Made by a program: the position numbers and the translations under genes | Shown: in pieces, positions 19,389 through 29,100 of the stretch | How positions within the stretch are numbered: the first letter of the stretch is position 1 | How the letters are laid out: each line of letters starts with the position of its first letter | DNA from: an uncultured Prevotellaceae bacterium | GTDB lineage: Bacteria; Bacteroidota; Bacteroidia; Bacteroidales; Bacteroidaceae | Length of the DNA stretch: 64,000 nt | Assembly: GCA_946415365.1 (NCBI GenBank) | Contig: CAMKSE010000021.1 | Span: 1 to 64,000 of the forward strand | Reading direction: 5' to 3' | The notes under the pieces: generated by a model | Seen by the model: the letters and a program-made list of their open reading frames with translations, nothing else | What the model was told of the DNA's origin: nothing | Database searches by the model: none

Positions 19389-19391
19389 GGT

Positions 19392-20177
19392 ATGGCAAAC
19401 AATAGTTTAGACGAATTTTATAAGGACTTGGACAAGGAATATGGGAAATCTATCGAGGACAGAAACGTTGATTATATAAAATCATTACTCAAATTGCGCG
19501 AACAGCCAGACGGAAAAATTGACGATAATATCCAGCCACCTTCTTTACAGTCTACGGCAGAGGTGATTATCCTGATTATGACGTGACACGATATTCCATT
19601 CGAGCAGTTCTGTGAGAAAGATAGGGGTCATAAACGCGTAATCGAGTATATCTTCATACGTGGTGTCAAGCATCGCAGTGAGATTATAGGATTCCTCAAA
19701 CAGCTGCTGAGTAAGTCTATTCCTGGCCTTGGCCCGAAATTAGTATTGGGTTTTATAAGGCTGTTAGACCAGTTTATCCCTAAAGACAAGCCCACGTCGT
19801 TCCTGAATGTGATACAATTCCCTGAAAAGGCGAAGGAAATTATGGACACTCTCCACTTTATGACAAACGGTTATGTCGGCAAAGACGCAGCATTGGTAAT
19901 GGTTGTTGCACAGGAAGAAGGGTTAATCAAAAGCTGCAGGTATGAGGACATCAAGGAGGAATTCCCGTCCATTCATCAGAAAGCATACAACAAAGATCTC
20001 TCATCTCTGCACGATAAGACCTATGAGGACTTGAAAGTTCCAATAAGAGCAGCGTTGAGAACGAGAATCGGCTACACCAAGAAAGAGGATGGCCGAATAG
20101 TATTTAAAAAGACCTCTATGTCACCACGAAATATGTTGTTTCAGTTCTGGCGATGGATAATGTCGTTCTTCTATTAA
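19392..20177 (+). pseudogene. element gene of unknown function interrupted by an in-frame stop
   Basis: Reading from the ATG at 19392 gives 64 codons to TGA at 19584-19586. The same frame then stays open to 20177 (HDIPFEQFCEKDRGHKRVIEY..., ending RWIMSFFY). Just before the stop, the +1 frame reads DYPDYDVTRYSIRAVL, which looks more protein-like than the VIILIMT of the main frame. A pair of compensating frameshifts or a nonsense change in one ancestral 260-codon gene is therefore likely. An alternative is two genes, with the second starting at ATG 19746. No family recognised. It follows the integrase by three bases. Confidence 0.55.
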
Positions 20178-20203
20178 GCACGAAGCAAAACCTGTTTATA
20201 CCA

Positions 20204-20236
20204 AGGTCTGTAATCTCCCGGTTACAGGCCTTTTTT
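20204..20236 (+). terminator. rho-independent terminator after the integrase unit
   Basis: AGGTCTGTAA (20204-20213) pairs with TTACAGGCCT (20222-20231) over an eight-base loop and is followed by a T run. It closes the integrase transcript. Confidence 0.8.
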
Positions 20237-20268
20237 AATACCTTTTTGCGTTAAATCCGATTAACAGA

Positions 20269-20302
20269 AGTAGCTTTCGGTAGTCGGCTACCACGAGCTA
20301 CT
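20269..20302. repeat. 34-base interrupted palindrome
   Basis: AGTAGCT (20269-20275) pairs with AGCTACT (20296-20302), and GGTAG (20279-20283) with CTACC (20288-20292). The internal 3-base loops are symmetric and the apex is TCGG. It lies between the integrase terminator and the excisionase promoter, so a binding site for a recombination or replication protein is possible. Confidence 0.6.
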
Positions 20303-20333
20303 CAAAATAAATCAATCGTATTTCAAAAAGTCG

Positions 20334-20445
20334 TACCTTCGCACCGTGAAATCGCTGCAAGCCTCATTGCAGAGGATGGATCCCAACAGGTGCGAGGCCA
20401 GCGTTTGGCCGTGAGGATCGCTAAAAGAACCTGTTACAATTTGAG
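20334..20445 (+). promoter_or_regulatory. promoter-like box and structured leader of the excisionase gene
   Basis: TACCTTCG at 20334-20341 resembles the -7 box with one change. The 104 bases to the ATG can fold: CTGCAA/TTGCAG (20355-20372) and GGCCA/TGGCC (20396-20410). A structured leader upstream of the excision and replication genes may control element activation; this is inference. Confidence 0.4.
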
Positions 20446-20739
20446 ATGAAATCTATTTCAATGTTTGAATCCTCAGATTCAAATACAGTAGTCATAACCA
20501 CTGTAGATGTCCTGAAATCGGCATTCTTTGCTTGGGCTGACGAAATGGCCCAGGCTCGAAAAGAAGCTGAGAAGGATGTGATGATTGACGAGGCTGCTGT
20601 GATAAAACGACTGCATAAGAGCAGGGCTACTCTCTGGCGCTGGAATGCCAGCGGCTACCTTCCTTGTTTCAAATTGGGAGGGAAGAATCAGTATAAGTTG
20701 TCTGATGTGGAACGTATAGAGAAAGGATTGAAGCAATGA
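20446..20739 (+). CDS. excisionase-like helix-turn-helix protein
   Basis: 97 residues. The C-terminal half has the MerR/excisionase-type winged helix seen in Bacteroidetes elements: IDEAAVIKRLHKSRATLWRWNASGYLPCFKLGGKNQYKLSDVERI. The N-terminal part is charged and probably helical. Such proteins direct the integrase toward excision or control transcription of the element. The stop overlaps the ATG of the next gene by four bases (ATGA), so translation is coupled. Start chosen at the first ATG; a second Met six codons later is also possible. Confidence 0.75.
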   Translation: MKSISMFESSDSNTVVITTVDVLKSAFFAWADEMAQARKEAEKDVMIDEAAVIKRLHKSRATLWRWNASGYLPCFKLGGKNQYKLSDVERIEKGLKQ

Positions 20740-21524
20740 GCATCTTTGACTACATGAACCATTTCTGGGACGCAAATGAGAACGACCCATGTTCCTTGAG
20801 TGAGAACTCACTCTTCTTCTATCTACTCTATGAAGCCAACCGCCAGCACTGGGTGATGCCCTTTAAATGCAACACCCAGCTGCTGCTGGCACGGCTGAAC
20901 ACTTCAAAGCAGAACATTATGAAGGCAAGGGAAGGACTTCGCAAGCGAGGGCTTATTAACTTTAGCAAAGGAGAGGGGAAAGGCAGACCGGCACTATACA
21001 CTCTCAATTTTGATGTTAAAGTTTGTAAGGATGTGCCATCGCAATCGTTGCCACCGCAGTTGTCCGAGATGTTGACCCCGGGATTAACTCAACAGTTGAC
21101 TACTGAGTTGACCCAAACGTTGCCCCCTTCTAAGATAGAAGAGAAAGATATAAACATTGAAGAAGTGAAAGAAGAAAATCCTTCCTCTCTCTCGAAATCG
21201 AAGAAAGCGTTGTCTCTTTCTGAACTGAAGGAACTGCTTCTCAACGACCATCCTTGGCAACAAGATTTGATAGTCCGACTGGCCAAGAATGGAATAACTC
21301 TCGACGAAGAGGCTCTAAAAAAGCTGATAAGTGACTTCTTCCTGGCCCAAGAACAGAAAGGCTGTAAGGGAAAGGAAGAAGCTGACTGCCGTACTTACGT
21401 GTATAATTGGATATGCTATCAATACAGGAATAACAATCATGGCAAGATATCAAAGTACAATGGAAAAACTGGCTCTGCTGAGATCTCAGCTAACAAGCCA
21501 GAGGACTACACAGGGGTTTGCTAA
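20736..21524 (+). CDS. replication-initiation-like protein with N-terminal winged helix
   Basis: 262 residues. The N terminus (DYMNHFWDANENDPCSLSEN; TQLLLARLNTSKQNIMKAREGLRKRGLI) reads as a winged-helix domain like those of plasmid/phage replication initiators and DnaD-type primosome proteins. A low-complexity Gln/Thr/Pro/Glu linker (about 105-160) separates it from a C-terminal helical part. In Bacteroidetes mobile elements such proteins are normally paired with a DnaC-like ATPase, as here. Its end overlaps the ATPase gene by 86 bases in another frame. It probably recruits the helicase for extrachromosomal copies after excision. Confidence 0.65.
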   Translation: MSIFDYMNHFWDANENDPCSLSENSLFFYLLYEANRQHWVMPFKCNTQLLLARLNTSKQNIMKAREGLRKRGLINFSKGEGKGRPALYTLNFDVKVCKDVPSQSLPPQLSEMLTPGLTQQLTTELTQTLPPSKIEEKDINIEEVKEENPSSLSKSKKALSLSELKELLLNDHPWQQDLIVRLAKNGITLDEEALKKLISDFFLAQEQKGCKGKEEADCRTYVYNWICYQYRNNNHGKISKYNGKTGSAEISANKPEDYTGVC

Positions 21525-22140
21525 GTTCCCAATGTCAACAGAAGAAGCGTTCGTTTTTATCGAGACTGCTCTGCGATTAGAGGTGGCAAATCGTGGCAAG
21601 ACGTTTATAAACAGTGACGAACTGCGAGGCCACATATACCAGATAGCAGAACTATTCACCAAGCCCACGTCAAAATTCGGCATACTGTTGTGCGGCGGTG
21701 TTGGAAATGGCAAGAGTTCTATGATGTATGCGCTGCGAAATCTTATCAGCAGGCTGGAAATACCCAATAATGGTACCACCTCAGTTGGCAACTACACTCT
21801 GAGGGTAGAGAGCGCAAAGTATCTTTGTGACGAGATCATGGTCAGGCGAGACAATCTTTTGACTTTTCGAGACCTTTCTATGCTTGGCATAGATGACTTG
21901 GGTGAAGAAGAAACCGTCATACAGAATTACGGTAACCGTCAGACTCCCGTGATAGATCTGCTTTCATATCGATATTGCAGAATGCTTTTCACGATGGTTA
22001 CGACCAATCTAACGCCAGCTCAGATACGTACAACCTATGGTGACAGAATAGCAGACCGCTTCAACGAGATGATGCTTATTCTTCCCTATCGTTTTCCATC
22101 GTTCAGGACACCGCAACCTTCTGGAAGTAACGTGACTTGA
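21439..22140 (+). CDS. DnaC-like AAA+ ATPase (helicase loader)
   Basis: 233 residues from the ATG at 21439. Walker A is CGGVGNGKSS (Lys92) and Walker B is MLGIDDLGEE; a sensor-type TTNLTP motif follows. This matches DnaC/IstB-type helicase loaders. An in-frame ATG at 21331 would give 269 residues, but the extra part has no homologous look and lies wholly within the previous gene. The true start may also be the Met at 21460. It works with the preceding initiator-like protein in element replication. Confidence 0.82.
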   Translation: MARYQSTMEKLALLRSQLTSQRTTQGFAKFPMSTEEAFVFIETALRLEVANRGKTFINSDELRGHIYQIAELFTKPTSKFGILLCGGVGNGKSSMMYALRNLISRLEIPNNGTTSVGNYTLRVESAKYLCDEIMVRRDNLLTFRDLSMLGIDDLGEEETVIQNYGNRQTPVIDLLSYRYCRMLFTMVTTNLTPAQIRTTYGDRIADRFNEMMLILPYRFPSFRTPQPSGSNVT

Positions 22141-22483
22141 CGGTCAGGGGCAACTATTTGCAAAAATGGTGTAGCTTACTATACCAAAATTTGTGGTTTG
22201 TGTATTGCATACACCACCGCCGCGAACAGTGTCGCTAAATTTAGGTAAGTAAGCCACGGGGCTTTGCCCCTTTGGATTCCCCAGCAGGAAGTGGCCTCTC
22301 CCTGCACCCACCGTCCAAGGCGCTGCCCTGGAAACCTGCCAAGGGCTGCTTGCCCTTTGGAAACCTCGCAAGGGGGTGACCCTCCCCCTTGACCGCCCCG
22401 CTCAGAGGTCTCAACCTCTAAGAACTCCGACCAAGGAGCTTCCCTGGACCCTGCAATATTCAGACAATTAAAATTGACAAACT
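22141..22483 (+). other. oriT-like non-coding region with nested hairpins
   Basis: No gene. The first part has TGGTGTAG-ctta-CTATACCA (22167-22186) and GTGTAT-tgc-ATACAC (22200-22214). Then come GC-rich hairpins: GGGGC-ttt-GCCCC (22258-22270), AAGGGC/GCCCTT (22341-22357) and AAGGGGG/CCCCCTT (22370-22390). Position directly upstream of a relaxase gene plus paired inverted repeats is typical of a transfer origin. The nick site cannot be fixed by eye. The GC-rich hairpins may instead limit relaxase expression. Confidence 0.55.
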
Positions 22484-24493
22484 ATGGCTAAAGGTGATAG
22501 ATATGTTGTCCTGACTATGGACAAGCAAACTGGTAACGCGGGAGGATTGTCTGCCCACATCGACCGCGAAGTATATGATGCCAAGACGGACAGGATGGTT
22601 CCGTTCCGTCCGAAAAGCGTCCGTGACGATTCACGTACTGCACTCAACCGCGAATGTATTGAGAGCGCAAAGAAGACAGGTCGTACACAAGCCATCTGGA
22701 ACCGCCTCCGTGAAGAGGGCTTTTCAAGATCGACTTCTGAAAAGGATAAAACGGAAGGGAAAAAGAAAACCCGCAAGGTCAAGGATGATGCCGTCATTGC
22801 CTTGTGTTTCGTTTGCAGTTCCGATGAGGACACCATGAAGCAACTTGAAGAAGAAGGTAAGCTCGACGAATGGATAGACTCAACTATTGACTGGTTTCGT
22901 AAGGAGTTCGGTAGCGAGAATGTTGTGTCGGCTGTCCTGCACATGGACGAGACGACTCCGCATCTGCACGTTACGGTAGTCCCTATTACCCATGAAGCGC
23001 CCAAGCCCCGTAAGGAGAAACCCAAGTTCGACGAGAACGGCAGTCCCATCCGAAAGTATGAGACCGACAAGGATGGCAACATCATCCTTGACGAGAAAGG
23101 CAAGGCAATCATCAAGAAGCGCTCCTACAAGAAACAGGAAGTAACTGCCCGACTCTCTGCCAAGGACATCTGCAATCCTGTAGCAATGGAGCGTTGGCAG
23201 ACGGACTATGCACTTGCTATGGCTCCTTTTGGCTTACGCCGGGGCATTGCTGGAAGCAAACAAAAGAGAGTGCCGCCCGCAGAATGGAATCTTCAACAAG
23301 TCAACGGTAAGCTCATGGCCGTTGAGAAGGAAGTGGAAAAACAGAATGCCGTCATGAAGGCCAATGAAGCAAAGATAGAAGGTCAGAAAGCTGAGATAGA
23401 GCAGATGGCAAAGGCTTCCATGTTCGACAAACTCCTGAACAGTGGTCTTAGTTCAGCAGTCAGGAAGGCAATGGAAGACGAGAAAGCAGCCCACGAAGCG
23501 GAACTGCTCCAAGCCACGATAGCCCATGACAAGCAAGGCTACAAGTACTACTGGGAATCGGGCGACAAGAAAGGCCAGGTCCTGACATGGGAAGAGTTGG
23601 CAAGATGCCTTGAAGAAGAGAAGCGTGAACAAGCTCTCCTTGCTGAAGGTGACAAGGAAGCTGCCGTTGAGAAAGCGAAGAACGAGGCTAGACGAGAACA
23701 TGAAGCAGCAATGGCCGAAATGAAGGAGGACTATGACCAAAAACTCAAGAGAGCCAGTCTGGCCTTTGATAAGAACGGCAATCCTATCATGAAGGACTTT
23801 GGTTTGGGAAATCGCCAGCAGATCACTAAGGTCGAACGAATCGAGATGCTTGAAAAAGAACTGTCTGATGCCAAGAAAGCCAACGATGACCTGTTGGACA
23901 GACTGAAAGTCTTGCGCGACCTTATCTTTGCGTTCTGCTCATTGAACTTCAAAAAGGTGGTCAAAATCGTATTTGACCAGTGGAGGAAAGGTTTCAAAGA
24001 GTTCACCAAGGACTTGAAAGACATCCTTCAGGAAGCCATGAGTGGAGAGAAAACGGAGAAAGGACGACAGGGCTACGTTGAAGATACATTCCATTTTGCC
24101 AAGATGATGGCCAAGACTGATCCTGACTGCAAACTTGACTTCGAAGATTTGGAGCCCCTCCATGAGGATGCCATGCGTATCGCTGATGGCACCTGGGACT
24201 CGTACCACGAGAAAATTGAGAAGCGCAATCAGCTCTTTGATGCAGCAGTCAAGGCTGTAATAGAGATGGGCAACTGTTCATCCCAGCGTCGCCTGAACCA
24301 AGATCAGGCCAATAAGATAGAAGCCTTCCTTGCCTTCGATGGTGGTGACAGGGATGAACTATGCAAAGAGATATGGGCAAAAGCAGGCCCCAAAATCGAG
24401 CGATTTTGGCGGGATATAACCCAAAGTGCGCTTGAAGACCTGCGCACAGGTGAAATTTATGTCCGGAGTCACAAGGCATCTCTATCACGTTAA
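22484..24493 (+). CDS. MobV-family relaxase
   Basis: 669 residues. A relaxase nicks oriT and leads the strand during conjugative mobilization. The Pre/Mob N-terminal domain spans about 1-270. Motif III is HMDETTPHLHV (His153, His160, His162), the MobV hallmark. The long C-terminal half is charged and coiled-coil (KEVEKQNAVMKANEAKIEGQ; EMLEKELSDAKKANDDLLDR). Length fits Bacteroidetes MobV proteins. It lies downstream of the oriT-like region with no pore (tra) genes in the window, so the element would depend on a helper's secretion system. Confidence 0.88.
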   Translation: MAKGDRYVVLTMDKQTGNAGGLSAHIDREVYDAKTDRMVPFRPKSVRDDSRTALNRECIESAKKTGRTQAIWNRLREEGFSRSTSEKDKTEGKKKTRKVKDDAVIALCFVCSSDEDTMKQLEEEGKLDEWIDSTIDWFRKEFGSENVVSAVLHMDETTPHLHVTVVPITHEAPKPRKEKPKFDENGSPIRKYETDKDGNIILDEKGKAIIKKRSYKKQEVTARLSAKDICNPVAMERWQTDYALAMAPFGLRRGIAGSKQKRVPPAEWNLQQVNGKLMAVEKEVEKQNAVMKANEAKIEGQKAEIEQMAKASMFDKLLNSGLSSAVRKAMEDEKAAHEAELLQATIAHDKQGYKYYWESGDKKGQVLTWEELARCLEEEKREQALLAEGDKEAAVEKAKNEARREHEAAMAEMKEDYDQKLKRASLAFDKNGNPIMKDFGLGNRQQITKVERIEMLEKELSDAKKANDDLLDRLKVLRDLIFAFCSLNFKKVVKIVFDQWRKGFKEFTKDLKDILQEAMSGEKTEKGRQGYVEDTFHFAKMMAKTDPDCKLDFEDLEPLHEDAMRIADGTWDSYHEKIEKRNQLFDAAVKAVIEMGNCSSQRRLNQDQANKIEAFLAFDGGDRDELCKEIWAKAGPKIERFWRDITQSALEDLRTGEIYVRSHKASLSR

Positions 24494-25141
24494 TATATGA
24501 ACTTCTTGCAGCAAGATGGTACGATTACTAAGTTAATTCACACTAAATCCAGTAGTACTGACAAAGTTTGGCCTTTTATCGCACTGACATCAAAGCTGTA
24601 AGCCTGATAGCCTTTTTGATTAAGCATCGGGATGTAGTCGTTGATAGTTGTCTCGTTCATTTTAATCTCTTGTCCCTGCCCCGTCAAAGCAACGAGGGCG
24701 AGCAATACGGTGATGATGGTTTTCTTGTTCATTTCTTTTTCTTTTGTGATAGTTTTCTGCTTAATGACTTTATCCAGTCCTCAGCACTCTTGATCATCTG
24801 CTGGAGTTCGTCTGTCGGCTTCCATCGGGGCGATGGGCTGGCGGAGAAGGACGAGGTAGAAGCGGGGGAAGGTCTTGACGGGGGGATGGTCGGCGATGTG
24901 GCGGTCTATCTTCTGTCGGGCCTCGGTGCGGAGTACATCATCTTGACATTGCACGAGGCAGTCCTCATCCACAAAGGCGATGTGCCAAAAGGCCATATAG
25001 CCGATGACGTAATGCTCTACGGCTGCGGCCTTATCCTCCTCGATGCTGGGGATGCAGGACGAAAGGGGCTGGTGGGGATTCTCACAAATGCCCACCACAG
25101 CCCAAGAGAGATTTCAGTTGAGTTTTGCTATGCTATGAGTC
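24494..25141 (-). other. belt of degraded coding sequence between mobility genes and cargo
   Basis: Only fragments are visible, all best read on the minus strand. One peptide (GTG at 25098 to TGA at 24781) contains FWHIAFVDEDCLVQCQDD and TFPRFYLVLLRQP. A second frame ending at 24729 (WKPTDELQQMIKSAEDWIKS, then SRKLSQKKKK) seems to be its continuation after a frameshift. A third peptide, at 24538-24732, follows with an ATGA overlap. The segment reads as a once-intact operon downstream of the truncated TPR gene. Confidence 0.45.
24538..24732 (-). pseudogene. fragment of a small secreted protein
   Basis: 64 residues: a convincing signal peptide (MNKKTIITVLLALVALTGQG) followed by about 40 residues, ending abruptly. 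The leader is of a kind common in Bacteroidales secreted thioredoxin-like or lipoprotein-associated genes. The mature part is too short to place. Probably truncated where the relaxase module joins. Confidence 0.4.
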
Positions 25142-26014
25142 TTATAATACCAGTATGTCCACATGATGGAAGGCCAGATCGTAGAAACCTCGGATGACAT
25201 AATGGAACTCCCTGCCTGGTGCAATGTTTCCAAGACTGTCAAACAGGTTCGACTCTGTTTCAAAGATTTCCTTCATCTGCCGGGCTTTCTCCAACTCTCC
25301 ACGCTCCAGGTAGAGATATATGGAAGAGCCGAGCCAATCCGCTGCATCGTGACGGTTGCCGAGTCGTAGCAGAGACTGATAGGTGTCTTTGATGATTTGT
25401 AGTATGGTGTCTTTCTCACCAAGCAGATAGTAAGGCCTTATCAATTGGCTCCGTGCCTCGATGACCTCCGTCTCATCTCCGAAATGCCTGATGCAATCGA
25501 TGTAATGGTTTACTGCACGTATCTCGTCGTGGGGCAGGTTCTGCTGGTGGAAAATCTGTGCCATCTGTCCATAAACGCCCATCAGTGTGTTGTAGTCGCA
25601 GTCGGTAGCTGTGGTGTCTGCCTGTTCTATGGCATCAAGGTAGGTCTGCAAGGCCATCGGTGCGTCGCCCATGTTCTGATAGGCTCGCCCGAGCAGATAA
25701 CGGGTAAGCAGTCGGTCATTGTGCGAGCCGTTGCGGTCGAAATGGTCGGCGAGTGACTTGGCAAGCGAGTCGGAAGAAAAGAGTATGCCAGCCTTGTTCT
25801 GCGCCTTTAACCGCAGAAGGTCATAGCGCATATGAGTGTCCTTATTCCAGATAGCCTTTTTAACCTCCATGCTGTCAAGCAATAGAAGGGCAGAGTCAGG
25901 ATTATCGTTGATAATCTCGCTGACTGCCTGTAATTCCTTCGGCATCTGCCCGCCTCCGCATCCCGCAAGCAAAGCTACGGCACATGTTATATAAATGTAT
26001 ATCGTTTTTCGCAT
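25142..26014 (-). pseudogene. truncated TPR lipoprotein
   Basis: 290 residues from the ATG at 26014. A lipoprotein signal (AVALLAGCGGG) leads into helical repeats of TPR type (DSALLLLDSM; RYLLGRAYQNMGDAPMALQTYLDAI; RAVNHYIDCIRHFG). Full-length Bacteroidales relatives continue with more repeats, a transmembrane helix and often a DNA-binding or kinase-like part. Here the frame stops after FYDLAFHHVDILVL, so it looks cut short. A good -7 box (26044-26037) lies 22 bases upstream of the start. It may be a dead sensor. Confidence 0.55.
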
Positions 26015-26036
26015 CCACAACGCGTTTTATTGGGTG

Positions 26037-26044
26037 CAAAGGTA
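26037..26044 (-). promoter_or_regulatory. -7 box of the TPR lipoprotein gene
   Basis: TACCTTTG on the minus strand, 22 bases before the ATG at 26014. Confidence 0.5.
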
Positions 26045-26133
26045 CAAAAATCTATCTATTTAGGCTGCGTTTTTACGTTTATTAAGTTCTCAATTACTAT
26101 AGAAGGCAAGAAATCATATATTCAGTGGATCAT

Positions 26134-29100
26134 TTATGAAAGCCATTTGTATTCCTTAGGTGAAACCCCAAATTCTTTGATGAAACTCTTGGTAAAGTAA
26201 GAGGCACTGCTAAAGCCAACTTGATACATGACTTCAGAAACAGTGAATCTCTCTTGTTTCAAAAGAACCGCAGCTCTTTGTAACCGCTGCTTGCGAATAA
26301 AACTGACGGGGGTTTCACCTGTAAGCTGTTTAAGTTTACGATAAAGCTGTTTTTGATCCATGCATAGTAGGTCACACAACTTCGTAACGTTGAATTCCTC
26401 GGAATGCATGTTTGAGTTAATCAGGCTAATAATCCGTTCCATCAGTTCCTCGTCATTGGATAATGCTGGCGAAACTACATTGACAACCTGCATACTTTTT
26501 ATCCTTGTGTTCTGTTCTATGGCTTTTCTTTTGGTCAGTAACTGAACTATATGGAGCTGTAGCTTACGAAGGTCGAAGGGCTTGGGCATAAACACATCAG
26601 CACCACTACGTATGCTTTTCAACTCGGTATTGGAGTCGTCTTTTGCCGTCAACATAATAATGGGAATCAACTCCGTGGAGTGATTATGACGAATGCGGTG
26701 ACACAACTCGGTTCCATCGATTCCAGGCATCATCTGGTCTGTTATGATGATGTCTGGAATGCGTTCTTCGACGGTTTTCAAGGCTTGTTCGCCACTTAAT
26801 GCAGTGATGCACTGATATGAGGTTTCCAAAGCTGTGGTCAGGAAATCAAGTATTTCGTGGTTATCGTCGACTATCAATACTATCGGCTTTTCTGAAGTAC
26901 CGTCTTTAATGTTTTTTTCCGTCACGACAGAAGTAAGAACATTCAAAGGTATTGAGAAAGTCACCTTCAGACCATTGTTATTCTCTGCCTTGACTTCTCC
27001 ACCATGCAGTTCCACATACTTCTTGACTACTGATAAGCCAATGCCCGATCCATCACGGGAATTCTGTCCCATATAATATCGGTTGAACAGTTTTGGCAAA
27101 TCACTATCAGACACCCCAGGGCCATTATCTTGCACCGACACAAGAACTTCGGATGCTCTTTTTTCCAATGAAACGAGTATCTTTCCTTTCTCATCGTCTG
27201 CATATTTCAGAGCATTTGACAAGATATTACGCATAACCATCTGTATCTTAACCACATCAACATCCATCAAAACAGACGTTTCTGTAGGCTGAAACACCAT
27301 GCTTATATTGCGTTCCTTTGCCGATGTCTCAAATTCGCTAATACATCCTGAGATCAAGCTACACAAGTCGATATAGGAACTAAGAATCTGAGTTTCACCC
27401 TCAGCTTCAAGTTGCTTGAAGTCTAAGATGTGATGAATCAGGTCATTGAGCCGTGAGGCATTGTTCTGGATAGACTTCAGGCTATCCCTTAACTTCGCAT
27501 TTGAGGTTTCTGAAAGCAGTTTGTTTAGGGGAGCAATTATCAAGCTCAATGGAGTTTTCAGTTCATGTGACATGTTTACAAAGAAATCCATTTTCTCTTG
27601 CGTCAATGCCATTACACGTTCGCGCTCACGTTGCTCAAACAGCGCATTCTCACGTCTTTTGTAGTAGTTTATCAAGTAATAAACAACAGATAAGGCGATT
27701 AGTGTATAGACTACCCAAGCCCACCATCTGAAAAACCACGGATAAGGAACCTTTATAGTATATTTGCTAACAGATTCTTCTTTAAAGTCTGAATCCGTAG
27801 ATAGATATATTTCATAACTTCCTCCTGATAGATGCGATAACAAAATACGGTTTGTTCCATTTGGCAGAGAATGCCATTCCCCATCTTCATTTATTTTATA
27901 CCAAAACACTTCGGAACCCTTTCGGTTGTATGCAAAAGTGGACAAATCAAGCGCAATGTCCTCCCTGCCGTCCAGTGAAATATTATTTTCAAATCGGGGG
28001 ACACAATCACTTATTGGAATTCCGCCAACCATGATGGAAGAAATGAACACCTTCGAAGGTTTGTCGCCAGAAGACGTTGTATTAAGGAATTGTTTACATA
28101 TGAAATCCTCTCCACCCCATAAGATAGTATTATCTGAGGGGACATAAGAACCTGCAGTAAAATTGTAATTCGGTCTTACGTAGAAATGTATGGTATTACC
28201 TGCTGTTTCAATATAGAATAGCCCATGGGAGGTAGACATCCATACTCTATTGTTATCATGAACAAAAGATTGAATCATGCCGTCTTTTACTTGGAAATCG
28301 GTTTCTTCCAGCCTGTCTGTCTGAGTGTCGTATTTGTAAAGTTTCCCCTGTACATCAATCCAAATAACATCATTTACAAGAATCATGTTGTCAATATACA
28401 TCCGTTTTTTCAGAGTAACCTTACCCGAATTAGTATTGATGGAGGCCAACCCTTTACTGGTATTTGCCCACAACACGCCACTTTTATCGGGAATGAATCT
28501 GTAAATCGTGTTGACGATACTGTCCACATCATCAAACTGGTTATCTTTTAAGATGAACGATCCATTACCTGACAACAATGCAGTCTTGTCAACGACATAT
28601 AGACCACCCATATAGGTCGCTATCCATAACCGGTTCTTATTATCTTCATAGATGTCGTAGGCCCAATTAGCATTTCTGCCCTTCTGGTCGGACAAGGAGA
28701 AATAGTCGAAGACATCACGCTGCCTGTTATACCTTGCTATGCTGGCATCTGTGGCAATCCATATCTCATGTTCACGATCCTCATAAATGCTCCTGATATT
28801 ACTCTTTTTCAAGCCATTTCCCACTTTGAACCATTTATTGCCGTGGTCAGACAGGTGTAGTAAACCATTATCACCACCCATCCATCGTCCTCCGCTTGAA
28901 TCAACAAGAATCCGGCTAAAGACATTTCCGTCGTTTGAATGTGTTATGGAAGGAAGGGTCGTTGTCTCGAAAACGCTTTCCGACTGAGTGATGGCAACTC
29001 CCCTGTCTGTGGCAATCCAAATAATATCATCATCGCAATAAATTTGATGGATAGAATTGCTGGGCAGTCCCTGTGGCGATGAAGCGTCATGGCCGATAGT